Shown one piece after another: positions 47,701 to 61,050 of a stretch of 64,000 bases of DNA (positions within the stretch are counted from its first letter, which is position 1; the number at the start of each line of letters is the position of its first letter). Where the stretch lies: assembly GCA_013397455.1 (NCBI GenBank), contig VYZB01000217.1, forward strand, positions 248,001 through 312,000. Reading direction: 5' to 3'. The translations under genes were made by a program, and so were the position numbers. Source of the DNA: Crotophaga sulcirostris. Lineage: Eukaryota; Chordata; Aves; Cuculiformes; Crotophagidae. Below the pieces are notes generated by a model. It was not told the DNA's origin, did no database searches, and saw nothing but the letters and a program-made list of their open reading frames with translations.

Positions 47701-50700
47701 ACCCAGTCTCCCCTCATATTAAAATATGCCCCAGACTTTAAAGAATGGGTTTAAATGCTACTGCTCCTACTTTTAATTCAAAAAGAAAAGGATGACAGGG
47801 ATCCATTAAATTAACTTGTAATAAAATTGGGTCTCAATGTACTAGGACTTTTCAGCTCTCTCTCACTATCTATCAGTATTTCCTACTTTAAACTTTCATT
47901 CACCATGAGCCCAAAAGAAACAGACTCCATTTTTCCCACTGTAAATTGTAAAGTTTTACAGTGGAGAATTATGATGGGGAAGCTAAAACCTGCTTTTCTT
48001 ACATTTGCTACATTATTTCCACTTCGTGGAGACTTCTGCGTTGTGAAAGGTTGTTAAATCCCTTGTCTAGGCATTTCTTCTGTCCCTAGAAGGCATGTGG
48101 CCTTGTGGGTTTTTTTTCCTGTTCCCCATCAGAGGGTCTTTCTTTTTGAGTGTTTTGCATTAATCATTACCCATATTGTAAGATATAATCCTAAGAAGCT
48201 TCAAGAAATGGCACAATATTTTAAAATGCTCTTTTTGAGCACGAATGCTAAAAAAATCAATTTCAATGTGGGTCCAGTTCCTGATATACTCAGATGCAGT
48301 GCCCTTTAAGGTAAGAAATATCATGACATTTGACCTACTGTCATGGAGGTATCTATGCAGTCTAATTCAGGATGGGTGTGAGACATGATAAACTACTTCT
48401 TTTATTAGGAAGGATAAGAATTAAATTACTTTCTACAGAAAATGAAATCATGATAAATGGAGTAATTAACCACTCAGCTTTTATGTTTTGGGGTGTTGAG
48501 CATTTGGGTACTGCTAATAAAAAGTGGTGGACAGAAAGTTTTCTAAAGGTCTAATCTTTCAGGGGCTGAGTGTTCCTGCCTTTCCACTTTTTTTTTTCTT
48601 TCTTGGAGCACCTATAATTCTAATATCTGGAAACTATACTTCTTACTGCTGTAGATCAGTAGCTGACGGAAGTTTATATTCATGAATGTTTTTGAAAACA
48701 AAGAACTGTTTGTTTGTTAAAGAATGCAGTTTTGTTATGCGTGATGGACCTTTGGTAGGAAAGGAGATTTAGACATTTTGTCCTTGGTGTGTATTTGCAC
48801 ACAGACAGGTTTGGGGTGGGTTGCTGTAAGCTGGATAAAACAGGAGCAAATGGCAGTGTGTTACCCATCCATGAAAACTGCTTGATTCATTTAACCAGTC
48901 CTTTCTGCACAGTCTAATGTTTGCAGATTTAACATGCTGTCAGTCTGACTAACCAGGCAGGGGAGAGCGCTGGGCTGAAGCTTGTGAGGGGCTTCTGGTG
49001 CTGCATCTTTGTATCTCCCTGCAATGTGCCTGGAGAGCAGAGCTGGATGGTCATGCATGCAGCCAGAGGTCACAGGAAAGTGCTCATTCTCTTGGTGCCA
49101 CACAGAGCTTTAAAAACACACTACTGTAGCCTTCATGTTCCACCATGTCAGTAGCGCAGGCTCCTGGCACCTCAGGCTGTTTCAACTGGAATAGGAGGAA
49201 GAGTCCACCAAGGAAACAAGATAGGTTCATAGGATTGGACAAGCCATGTCATTGTTGGGTCTAATAGCTTGGTGCTGCTGTTGGCCTTGTCTTGTCTTTG
49301 TCCTGATCAGGCTTGGCTTCTGAATGAGCAGTGGTCAGTGGTCACTCAATCTGCACTCTGAGCTCTCTGGTGACTTTTTGGAGCTTTTCATAACACTGTC
49401 AAAAGTAGTCTTTGGAGCCTGAGATGTGGGGGCAGAGGGCAGGTGGGTGCATCATAGAAAGTTGAATGAGAAATGACAATTGCACGACAGACATGTGTGG
49501 GCATGCTGCAGGACAGTATGTAAGAAACCACACTGCAATCTGAAAGCATCCCTAGTTAATGAACTTTAACAGGTTTTATGAGGAAAGTGGCTTAAAAACA
49601 CATACAGCTTTTACCTCCACAAAAAGTTTAAAATGTTTCTGCTGTGATTTATTTCTTTTATAAAGGCATAAGGGTAACAAGATAGTCACTGGAAAGAAAG
49701 ACTTAACAGCCACTCAATTAGTAGCCATGTTGTGGTTTGCAGAACAAAGTCTCTTTTTTTTTTCAAATTTACCTACAAGTACACAATTTCACAAAATAAA
49801 AGCCAGTAGCTTTGAAAGGATCAGAAGGAGAGAAGGGGACTCTTATGCACTAAGGAACGAGCCCTGTTACTTACTCTGAGGCTTGATAATTTTAAAAAAT
49901 GTGACAGTTAAAACCCACTGGCACATGCTGCAAAGAAGGATGTGATAAAATAATGCTACTCATCTTCAAGGCTGTCAGTTCAGCAATCAGTACTTCTATT
50001 CATCTCCGCGGCCTGCTAACTCAGTGCTACCATGCGATAGATAAACCCTAATCCAAGTGACAGCGTTCAAATCAGAACTGATTTGATTGTTCACATATGA
50101 TACCACAAGACACCAGAAGTCTAAAGAGTTTATAAAAATGCCTGGATGTCTCTTGTAGGCACACTTCCCCTCACAAACTCTTGCAGTGTAGGATATACCA
50201 ACTCTTAAACCTGGGGTAATTTGTAGGTCATGAAAACGCTTTGGTAGCACAGTCAGTTCTTATCATAATCTAACTCTAGCTGGAGCAGGGCACACTCAAA
50301 AATAAAATGTGATTCAGACCTTGTAAAACCTACCTGTTCAGCTTTCATGTCTCCCCTACAGAAAGTGAAATCCTTTTCCTTCTCTGCAGAGACGAGACTT
50401 GTTCTTGAAGAGATCAAACATGAACATATTTGTTTCCATGCATAAAGCACAGTATGGCAGAGTGGTTTTATGACACATATGTCAGTATCTCAAAAGTCAT
50501 CCTTGCTTCTCAGGATGCAACAGAAATCCTTTCAACAACAGTCACAACAGAGCTGCTATTCAAACCTGAAGCAGTAATTGGGATTTTGCAGGTGTTCAGT
50601 GGGAGCATTACATTTAGGTTTTGAAACCTAATTCTGAACAAAACTCTGATGATACTTGCACTTCATAGAGATTTTAAACTTTAGTATGCCTTTCTTTTCT

Positions 50701-51146
50701 TATTTTTCCCTGGTGTATCCTGAAGTTTCAGAGCAATGCTCTGGAGAATAATTGTTCGAGTAGTTCAGGAAGACAATGACGAAGAAGTAATTGAAAGCAG
50801 AATGTGACCTGTAGCTGTTCAAGATCAAGAACAAAAACTGTATGACTTTTCAAGGAAATTGTCAAAGTGTCTGAATACAGAGTGAAATTATGGCATTTCT
50901 AGAGGCAATAGCTTTTACTCTTGTGTCCGGGTCATTTCACCAAACAAAGGGGTAAGTTCTCTTTGTAGTCTTACATTAAGGAGAACAGATGTCTCAGTTT
51001 AACAAGGTACTTGAACCTGTGTCTAGTTTTGAGTTTACAAGAAATTCCTTAGTCTTGTACTTTAAATGCTCAGCTGAACTAGGATACTGAAATGATAGTT
51101 ATCTCTGCAATCAGACTTTGTGCATTTTCTATATATACATGCATAC

Positions 51147-51189
51147 TTATCTGTCTGTCTATTTATCTATCTATCTATCTGTCTATCTG

Positions 51190-51230
<41 letters not shown>

Positions 51231-51234
51231 TTAT
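51147..51234. repeat. (CTAT)n / (CTGT) compound microsatellite
   Basis: About 22 tetranucleotide units. CTGT variants lie in the first half and an uninterrupted CTAT run in the second. An open frame across it (Ile/Tyr/Leu/Ser repeats) is an artefact. Confidence 0.95.
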
Positions 51235-51691
51235 TAGCGGAACTGTGTGGTTCTTTTCTTTTTCAAAGCACATGAGTGAGAAAGAAATTATTTTCTTGTA
51301 TGTTTTGTATCTGAAAAGGAGTGTTGATCTAGATTTTGGTACTACTATATAGATTCTGTTTCTGCTTTTCATATTATTTGAAATACCTGTCTTTTTTGTC
51401 TAAGCATGGACATAGGTGTACATCGAGTATTATTTTCTAAACATCATCCTCAACAGAATTCTAATTTAAACTTGTCTCATCCACAATATTCTTTTCTTCT
51501 TACTCCATTTATTCTATCTTTGGTTTTGCTTCTGTTAGTTTGTGGATGTGGGGTGGATGTTAATAGAGAAACAGACAGAAGTCCTGGTGAATTCTAGTCA
51601 GTGTACTGAAATATCATGGAGTTGTTTTGAAAAAGGCAAAAAGTACGATGTGGAATTTACAGAAACAATTGGGCAGTCTAGGTATTAATTT

Positions 51692-51743
51692 CTTCAGTGG
51701 AATTTCTGCATTTCTCAGTGGCTTCAGTGGAATTTCTGCATTT
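51692..51743. repeat. Direct duplication, 30-bp spacing
   Basis: CTTCAGTGGAATTTCTGCAT plus TT occurs identically at 51692-51713 and 51722-51743, separated by eight bases. Confidence 0.9.
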
Positions 51744-52697
51744 GTTAAATTTCCCAAGATACTTCTGTGAGCTTTAGGAACTTAAAAGTCTCTTAAATTT
51801 GATCTTTTGATTTTGTTATAGCTGGTTTTTTCCAGTGCTTTAAAATACTTTTATAATTCCTGCTGTCTGTATATTACATGTAGGGTTAAACCATGCAAAT
51901 GTACGTGTCACTTGTGAAGTTTGCTTGTGTTGGTGTCCCTCTCCTTGTCATGTCCAAGTTGCATTGGACAGCTGTGATCTCTGCCAAGGCAGAGCAACTT
52001 GTCCCAGACAGGTCATGTTTCTCTTGCTCTCCCTGGATGAAAAAGTTTCTAATTGATCCAGAGACTGAAACGCAGGCAGAGCCTCCAAACCTGTGCAAAG
52101 ACTGACCCTGCCTACACCAAACAGTTGCTGCTTATAGTAGCAATACCCACTGATTGGTCCTGCTGTACAAAAACATTTGACAGGTCAGAAGCATTTAATC
52201 TTGCCTTTGCAGTTCTATCATACCTGACACTATAGTAGCGGTTGTGAAAAGTAGTTTCTTCATCTCTAGTAAAGGGATCAGAAACTGCTCTCACAGGCAC
52301 AATTTTTTCTGATTTAAAATCTGTTAGAGTTAATTATTAAACATGAACTGTGGCTATTTGTTAGTGGTTGTTTTGGGAAAAAAACATTCTTTTGCATTGC
52401 TGGTTGAGATTGAAAAGTAACATTAGGGTTTGCATAGGTTTTTTATTGGGGTTTTTTTTGATAGGAAAAAAAAGATATAACCTTGCTGAGAGGTTGACAA
52501 ATTCAGTTACAGACAACCAGTACTTGACAGGTTCTATCAGAAAACCAAACAAGGGAAGAGTATGTATGCCTGCTACCAGCTGTCACAGTATTGAACAATG
52601 AATGTTTGATGAACCTGACCTGCAAATACACACATCCCTGTGAAAGTCAGGTTTAAGTAGCGTCCGGGCTGACAAAATTAACAAGAAAATACCTTTG

Positions 52698-52729
52698 TGG
52701 ATAATATATATAAATATATATATAAAACC
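52698..52729. repeat. TA-rich alternating tract
   Basis: Nearly continuous TATA/TAAATA alternation, followed shortly by TTATTTATATAGG. Simple sequence only. Confidence 0.7.
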
Positions 52730-53356
52730 TTATTTATATAGGTCTCTCTTGATAAAACTATACCAGTGAAACTTGAAGTACAGCTACATCTTTGCTAAAT
52801 GCGATGTGATGGAAAAAATCGGCTTTGATCTAATAGCAGGTAGCACTACTGAGGCTGATGGAGCTGTGTCCTTTTACAGCAGAGATTAACCTGGATTCTG
52901 TTCTTCATACCATGAAAATGTCTTTTATTCTCAGAATTTTCACAATGAATCTTCCAGATAGGTACAATCTGTTGAAACTTGGAAGATCTTTTATTTTTTG
53001 TTTTAATAGCTTTATCTGATGCTTTGCTACAAAAAAATATCATGACAAATAGCAAGACAAAGCAGTTAGGATTTTCAAAATTAAGCAAATGTTATACTTC
53101 GTGTATCCAAAAAGTAGTAATCCTTAGGCTAAGCAAACTTTCAGCATTGGAGTGAAAACCTGCTTGTGAAGACAGCTTCCTCTAAGCAGCAGATCCTGGA
53201 GTGAATTATCCCATCTCACTGTAGTCAAGCAAGGTTCCTTGCTTTCTCTTGTTACTGTTGCTTTTATGTGCTTGGGGAAGATCCTTGTGAGGCAATTTCC
53301 TTAATACTAGAATGTAGGTGTTCACAATGTTTTTCACACTGGAGGAGAAAAACTGG

Positions 53357-53416
53357 GGACAGAATGCATGGTACAAGTGGAGATGTTGAGAGAGGACAGA
53401 ACATATGGTACAAGTG
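53357..53416. repeat. Imperfect direct repeat, 37-bp period
   Basis: A 23-base unit starting GGACAGAA and ending TGGTACAAGTG occurs at 53357-53379 and 53394-53416 with three mismatches. Confidence 0.8.
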
Positions 53417-56400
53417 ACTTCTTAACCTAGTCGTACTTCTAGACATCATTTGCATTCATTATTTTGTTTTTCTTAGCTACAACCATTATATAAAATATCT
53501 GAATCTACCAACCCCAAAACAATGAGGAGTAGCACAAAAAAAACCACAAAACATTGATGTTGAGCTGCTCCTGGCTCTTTTCCACTGTTTCTCTTTTCAC
53601 TGGGAGCTCAAAGCTTGGACCAGCTGCCCTAGGTATTTTCTAGGGCCTGTCCCTTATACTAGTATTGAGACAAGGTTTATTTTGCATGAAACATACAACT
53701 AAGGACTGGATCCTAAAAAACCCCAAAAGCAGGAAAGATAGGAAGATGCTCATGCCCCAATACAGGGAAATCAATACTTGTTGACCTACGTATTTTTGCC
53801 TTTACCCTCTTGTCTCTGACTTGTTTGATTGCTAAAGGAAAGAAATTTAGACTTCTAATGGCTACATTACAAGTTACAGTAGTCAAAGTTTGTAGGAGAA
53901 TTTTTGCCTTTCGTTAGAGTGGCTGATGTAGTCAGAAAATACAGATGAGCCCCTTTGGAAGACAGATCTGCAGCTGGTCTGGGTTTTTTTTCCAAAAGTC
54001 CCAGTCAGTTAGTCTACATAACAGATAAAATCTTTCCTTACAGAACTTGTGCTAATAATAGTCTCACATTGTTACAGTTATAACAGTACTAAATCAGTGC
54101 TAGAAATTAAAATAGCCCAACTGATTTAAAACATAAAAAAGACTCTTACAAAATATCAGATGTCTGATCCCTTTACTATAAAGCAAAAATCTGTATTTAA
54201 AATGATAACAAACAAAACACATAGATTTGCATGCCTTGTTGCACTTGAGTATTGTAATCTGAAAAAATCTTCAAGATCTTACTTTTCAGAGAATCTCTAT
54301 CAGAAATGCTCACCCAGTGCTGTATGATATAAGTCAAAACACACAGTTCTGTCTTGGGAAAGGCAGTAGTCAAGGACTGCTATCTTGAAGTGAGTTTCAA
54401 TATTTGAAGGATATTAATATGAATGACTCGGTATGGTACTGTCGTCTACAGTATTGTCCTGTGAGACCTTTCCTCAGCTTTTGAGGCCAGCATGCAAGTG
54501 AGCTGTTTGATACAATGCTACTAAAGTTGATGGTGCTACACTCTCCCCTCTTAGGATGCGACTATTTAATATGTTATCTGATGCAATGCCTCTTTCTTCT
54601 AGTTTGCCCATTTCTCATGCAAAAGGCACATTTTTTCTTCAGTAGAGACAATGAGAAGTTACATATATGCACGAGTATCTGGTTTGTCACTGACAGAGAA
54701 AAAAATTTGTCCAATAACCTGTACCCATACAAACCTGAATGTATTTCAGTGCCAAGTGTCAGGGAGAAACCTGGTGTCAAAATTGTTTTACATCAATGCC
54801 TTTATTCTATATCATAATGAAGGGATAATAAACTGCAATAATAAACTTCAGGGGCTTTGATAATACAGCCTGCAGGTGGTTAGTAAGGATAAGTGAACTG
54901 GCCTACTGCCTGGCCTGGCATTTGCTTCAATAGTTCAGTTTTGGCAGCTTTTCCCAATCTGAGATTAACGTTTTCCACTTCCCACCTCTGATTTAACCTT
55001 TAAATAAATGTATGTGAAAGACATTTGAGTGAAGACTGATTTTCTGTTTGTTTGGGGTTTTTTTTTGTAATATGGCCATTCCCAGGTTGTCTCTTGCACC
55101 ATGATTCCCAGTGCATGGCAGTGCTACTTATCTCTCACTGCAGGACCAGTCTGTGTTATTTTCTAAGTGTATTTTAAGAAAACTAGTTGGTTGTACAGTA
55201 ATTTTAGTAATCATATCATACCAGCAACAATATGTTTTGTCTTTGTTGTTCAAAACTCAGTCTCTCAGGTACTTTGGATAACATCAGGTTGGTGTAAGTG
55301 CCTGCTTTGAGCTATATTTTCTGAACTATTTAGATAGTATTACAAGGAGACGAAGTACTGTCTATTTGTATTAAGCGGAGTATACGCTTGGTTTGGTGAT
55401 GCAGTATCACATTGTAGTTCTTTAGGTTGAGACCACACATGCCATGATTTCATCTCTGTGGAAAACGAGAGATGTACTAAAACTCTAGTTAACCCACAGC
55501 CTTTCTTACAGTGGGGACAATACAGTTAACTTCTGATAGAAGAGAACTTTGCTGATGTCTCTTTCATTGGTAAGATTACACCAACTCAGGCTGACTTACC
55601 TGTGTTTCACTACTGTGCAAACCTTCAAATGAAGCTTCAAATCTGACAAATAAATAGATATATTTAATGATAAAAATAGCAATAATCAATATACATCTAT
55701 GCAATAAGTAAGCTTTTATGTGCTATGAAAATAGGTCAAAATATTTTCAATTGTAATTAGTAATAATACTCCAAAAAAATCCTACTGAGAAGTATAACAT
55801 TTATGTGGATGCAAGATTTTGGAAGAAAATATTTCTGCTTTAATATTTTTCCTTCTTTTTATTTACTTTTGTTGCAACTCATGTGTTCTTCAGTATCCTT
55901 TGAGTAAGGTGCTATGATTTCACAGTGCAAGCACACATAGGTCTACATTACACTTTAAAATCTGTCATTTATCACTTAAATCTCTTTCTTTTCCGACTCT
56001 GACACTGTCTTACTCCTTGTGTTTCTGTACTGGTCATGCTTTTTGTTATTTTTCCCATTTACTCAGGATCTTCCCTATTTTGTCCCACTTCTATCACCTC
56101 TTTCTCTTTCCTTCTGTCCCTGTTTCTGTCAATCCTCCTAAATAAACCCTTTCTTGTCCTCCATGTCCCTTCCCCCCTCACTCTCCCAGAAGCCAGTCAC
56201 TGCATGCAAACTTCATGCTGTCCCTCTGACTCCATGAGTTATTTGAAGCTTATATCTTTTTGCCCAATGTGGTTGCTTATGTTTTGGATAAATTCAGCAA
56301 TGCTTTAGAGCTGGGCCAGCAACTGGGTAAATATCGATGCATCAGATGGGCATGGTGGATCAGAAAATGCTGCCAAGCTCCAGCCTTGAAGGCTTTGCCC

Positions 56401-59400
56401 TGCTCCCTCAAAGAGGCTGAAGTACCTGTCTAATGTTTGCCGCTCATGCCTCAGTGCTTCACGCTGAGCAGGACAAGTTGCTTCTCACTGAAAGATCTGT
56501 GGGGTAATAACTGGAGCTTTCCAGGGATGCCTCTGCATTGCCTTCATTTGGGCTAAGTGGCATCTGAGTTTTACAGCAACTTCTGTTCAACACAAAACTG
56601 CCATCCACTCCTCCTTCAGCAAGATGGATACTTTTCTGATCACATTATCCATTCTCTCCTCCCTCTGTGGCCTGATGTGGGGAAAGACTTGTCTGCATGA
56701 AGGGTGCTGGCTACTACTGAACAACCGTGTTGTTCACTGCATGACTGAACTGGGTTTGGCTGCTTGTGAATATGGCTCCGCACTCTGGGTTTTGATGCAC
56801 TTCAGCACAATGGGGAGTGGGAATGTGCAGGGAATGCAGCTTTGAAAATCCCAACATTCTGGAAGTGCCAAGTAAAGGCTATTGACAACTGCACTAGAAA
56901 AAGAACAGTACCTGTTGAGAAATGGTTTACGAAGGCAGTTCAAGAGAGACTGTGATGACTGTAGCACATAAAGAGATCCCTGTGAGATGCCACATTTGCT
57001 CTGTACGCAAGACACACTGTTACTTCTGTGGCTTTGAAGTGCTCAGGTTGCACAAAGCACTATGTAAACATGAAACAAAGCTTGGACCCTTCCTGGAAAA
57101 GCTAAACATTCGAATATTGTCCTTGCACAATTGAAAAACAATATAATTTACCTCCAGGTTAAACACACCTCTCAGGTCAGAATGTTTTATTGATAGCTGC
57201 ATTGTTTACTTCTACCTTTACAGACTTCTGGATCAATGCTTTTATTTTACAATGAATTTTTTTCTTTTTCTTTGATGGACATGGCTCTTGGAATATTGAC
57301 ACCACAGCTCTGAGCAGTGGAAATAGGAGGCAACATCTTGTTCTCTGCCAAAAATTCTCCTCAATCAGGCTCTGTCAGTGTCAATAATGTTGGCAGCTCT
57401 CACTTTGGATAGCCTAAGGTATAATGTGATTTCGGGCTATTCATACTTTGCAGGTTGAAGGTTGTTTTTTTCTATTCTTTCTTTGCATCTTTTTTCTCTT
57501 CCTCTTTTTTTCGAAGAGAGTCTGTACTCATGGAATTTCTGTTTCCTTGACTGGGTTACTATCAGTTGTCATATTATGAAAATCTTGCAGCAAATGGAGA
57601 AGATGTAGGACCTTGTGCCACAGCTTTGTCTTAGTTTCAGCATGTCCACACAGTGGTTCAGTTGATACATTTGATGTATTTGTTGATCACATTTTCAGTC
57701 TGTGTCTGTTTTTCAGTCCTCCATGTGCAGCCAGTAGAACTAAAATAGTCTATACTGCTCACAGCTAGGAGTTAGTTTGTTCATATCTGGCATTGAGGTT
57801 GTGGTTTTGATACAGTTTTTTGCCTTACCCAGAGTTCTCCTTAGTGTTTTTCATGACAACTGCCATGCTCTGTCACACTGCCATGTTTGGGTAGTTATAG
57901 GGAATAATGGGGTGGAGGATTATGTAGAAAATATCACAATGGCAAGATGCAAATTTCTGGGATGCAGTAACTAATGTGGGTGACCCCTCCTCAGGAATGG
58001 TCTATCAAGGAGATTGACTAAAGCGAACCAAAATATCAGCTTAAAGAAAACTGCCCATATGAAAAAGGACTGAAAAAAATGAGGCCTGTTTACCGTAAAA
58101 ATGAGACAAACAGGAAGTTATGTAGAAGAGTGGAAAAAAAGTGGATATTAACAGAGGAATGGAATGTCATTCAGAAGCCAAGTAATGTGTGGGCTTATGA
58201 GTTTTCGAGGCTTGCTATCAAAACAATTAGCTGAGCCTCTGGTGGGAGTCCTTTTTCCTAAAGGCATGCACACACACATGTACAAGGTTGGGATAAGAGG
58301 AAAAATATATAAGCTTCAGGGCATATACCAGTGGTAAAGAAGGAACTGTCTGTGGACAGGTTATCCTAGAATTTTAGATTTTAAAACTTGCTCCTCTAAA
58401 GCATCTTTGAAGAACAGTCAACCTAGTAGTGGAGTTAAATGAGCCATAGTAGTTATCCTATTGGCTCAGAAAAACATCTTGCTACTAAAGTACATTTTTT
58501 ACAACATGTTTTAAACCAAAATCAGTAATTTTTTCTTCAAAACAGAATTTTTTTAAGTAACAAAGCAGAGTGAAATGAATAGAATATATATCATATCTTC
58601 TCATGGCCCTATTTCAAATATTTGTATGTAGCACTTTAATTAGGAAAGGAGAAAAGTTTCTACAGGTTTGCTCTGATATTTTTTGTTACTTATGTTACAT
58701 GCTGTGTGGTGCTTCTTGGGGCAGCAAGAGGGAGAGTTGACCTTATGACTCTAATTTAAAACCAATACAGTCACATGGTAGATCTTTCCAAAATGTGTTT
58801 TTCAGAAAGGGCGTTCCCCAGTTTTCTGGAAAGATATGGATTGACTGAGGTTTAGTAATGAAACATTTCTTTGTGAAATATATCCTGTACCTTTTTTGAC
58901 TGCAACCTGGCCAACACAGTTAGAAGAACTAAGCACCAAGTTCTAGTGGGGAGGAAACCCAAACAGACTCTTTTTTTTTAGAATTTACAGTGAAAAATAC
59001 CTAGCATATTTGGCTGTATATTCTTTCCCTTTGAAGAGCTGTTTTGAGCAAATCCTGATTTTTCTTAAAAGCACTTATAGATTGAAACGATTTGAATTGT
59101 GTCTGTTCCTTGATGAGTGGCTAACCACTCAAGCAGTAAATTTTATTGCAATGGGACTATTCATACAAATAGGTGTATGTAAGTGGGAAAAAGAAAATCA
59201 CAGATTTCTTCCTTTTCCTTTACTGTGAATAACTTTTCTTTTAATTGGCTGTAGGTGAAAGCATCTGTATTTCATGCTACAGTTCTCTTTTTAACTGTTC
59301 CATGGATTGTATAGGTAACATTGGCACACTCAAGATGATACCATCAGTAGCAGTCTAACTTGTTCCTCTGGTGAAGACTGTTAGTCATGCAGTGGATCTT

Positions 59401-60503
59401 ACCACAGAAATAACAGATGTGTGAACTTACTGACTGTATTAGTACAAGCTCAAGTTTCTGGTTCATTTTAAGTCAATATCCTGCATCTTGACTAGGAGTA
59501 GATTTGCTACAAGCATGCATTGCATTTTTCAACTGTACTTGGAAGCAAGAATGTCTGGCAGTGTGACAGGGCAGACAGCACCTATGCGTTGTCTTGAGGT
59601 CTTTCTACTATATCTGTCAGATCAGCACACTATGACCCTAGACGCTTGATGCACATAGAGCAGGTTGCCAGCACTCCTGATAACATTTGTATTCTATCTG
59701 GGTAACAGCAGTGGTTTAATTGAATGCATGATGAGGGAAAATGTAGCATTTTTATATCCCTTTTCTGAAAATCGTAAGGGGCTTCTCTTGATCTATCTGA
59801 GGCTCATAGACCACAGTCTAGGAATTACTGCTACAGCCTGATCTCAAGAAGGTTGTTCTAAATGGTATTTCAATTTATTGGTTGGTTAGTAAGTTCATTG
59901 TGAAAGTAGTTACGCTGAATCGCAGTGACATATATTTTTGTTGATAGAACAACTCTGTATTCACTACTTGATATTTATTTAAATCAGCATTATCACCAAA
60001 CAGCAGTCCAACCCCACCTCTTCTCCCTATTACTTGTTCATCATGTGCTCTGCTTCTGTAGTACGCCAGCACAACCAGCTGCACAGCCACATAGCAAATC
60101 ACGCTGAGAAGCTAATTAGCTAAAAATGCCTCTCATCCCTCTCTGTTTAGTTATGTATTCAGTTGGATCAGACTCCCAACCTTGATACTTTGTAAATGCT
60201 TTACCAGCACAATGTAGGGATTACTGTAAGAGCAGTAAGGAGGAGTCAGTGGAATGGGGATGGTGGGGGCAGTGGGAACAAGTTGTGGAGTGTTTTATTG
60301 GAGGGTGAATTGAATGATAGTCTTAAAATCAAGTTTCTAGTTCAAAATCATTCAGTTATTTTTCCATGAACATTACTCAATTTTCATCTGATTCACTGTT
60401 TTCCCCCAACTTTGACACCAGCAAACTTTCCCTTATTAGTTTCTGAACAGTAAACAACAAAGAGAAACAATAAAGACGGAGGTTTTTTTAATACTATCTT
60501 AAC

Positions 60504-60729
60504 ATGGCCTGCATCAGGAATAGTGTGGCCAGCAGGACCAGAGAAGTTATCGTCCCCCTCTACTCGGCACTGGTCAGGCCTCACCTTGAATACTGCGTAC
60601 AGTTCTGGGCCCCTCAGTTTGGGAAAGATGTCAGGATACTGGAGAATGTCCAGAGGAGGGCAACAAAGATGGTGAAAAGGCTGGAACACAAGCCCTACGA
60701 GGAGCGAGTGAGGGAGCTGGGGCTGTTTA
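60504..60729 (+). pseudogene. CR1 ORF2 C-terminal fragment, intact up to the gap
   Basis: Seventy-five codons without a stop read [40 protein letters not shown] and [20 protein letters not shown] in order, a very good CR1 C-terminal region. The frame runs into the Ns. Because 200 is likely a placeholder length, whether it stays open to the stop at 60966 cannot be judged. The insertion lacks the RT and so is non-autonomous. Confidence 0.88.
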
Positions 60730-60929
60730 NNNNNNNNNNNNNNNNNNNNNNNNNNNNNNNNNNNNNNNNNNNNNNNNNNNNNNNNNNNNNNNNNNNNNNN
60801 NNNNNNNNNNNNNNNNNNNNNNNNNNNNNNNNNNNNNNNNNNNNNNNNNNNNNNNNNNNNNNNNNNNNNNNNNNNNNNNNNNNNNNNNNNNNNNNNNNNN
60901 NNNNNNNNNNNNNNNNNNNNNNNNNNNNN
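60730..60929. other. Assembly gap (200 N) inside CR1
   Basis: Exactly 200 Ns between two parts of the same CR1 copy. Open frames that appear to cross it are meaningless. Confidence 0.99.
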
Positions 60930-61050
60930 AAGGGAAGATTGGATGAGGCACTCAGTGCCATGGTTTAGGTGATGAGTTGGTGTTAGTGTTGGCTTATAGG
61001 TTGGACTTGATGATCTTGGAGGTCTCTTCCAACCTGGTTATACTGTGAAA

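Larger units (their letters stand above)
43828..60502. other. Long intergenic/intronic stretch, repeats only
   Basis: About 16.7 kb in which I recognise no gene or interspersed element. Local features are a possible conserved element (44290-44520), a G-quadruplex tract (44689-44715), a CTAT microsatellite (51147-51234), two short direct duplications (51692-51743 and 53357-53416) and a TA-rich tract (52698-52729). A TATAAAG at about 46788, in a slightly GC-richer patch (46620-46990), is not enough to call a promoter. Confidence 0.5.
60503..61050 (+). mobile_element. CR1 copy interrupted by a 200-N assembly gap
   Basis: Left of the gap an uninterrupted CR1 C-terminal coding segment is present. 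Right of it the last codons (GRLDEALSAMV then stop) run into the CR1 3' UTR (GGTTGGACTTGATGATCTTG, then GAGGTCTCTTCCAACCTGG) and a diverged tail (ACTGTGAAACTGTG). The coding part shows no frameshift, and three CpGs remain in the first 110 bases, so this is probably the youngest CR1 in the window. Confidence 0.92.

Noticed and set aside
60504..60968. 154-codon open frame through the Ns
   Set aside because: The continuity depends on 200 placeholder Ns. Only 60504-60729 is real sequence.
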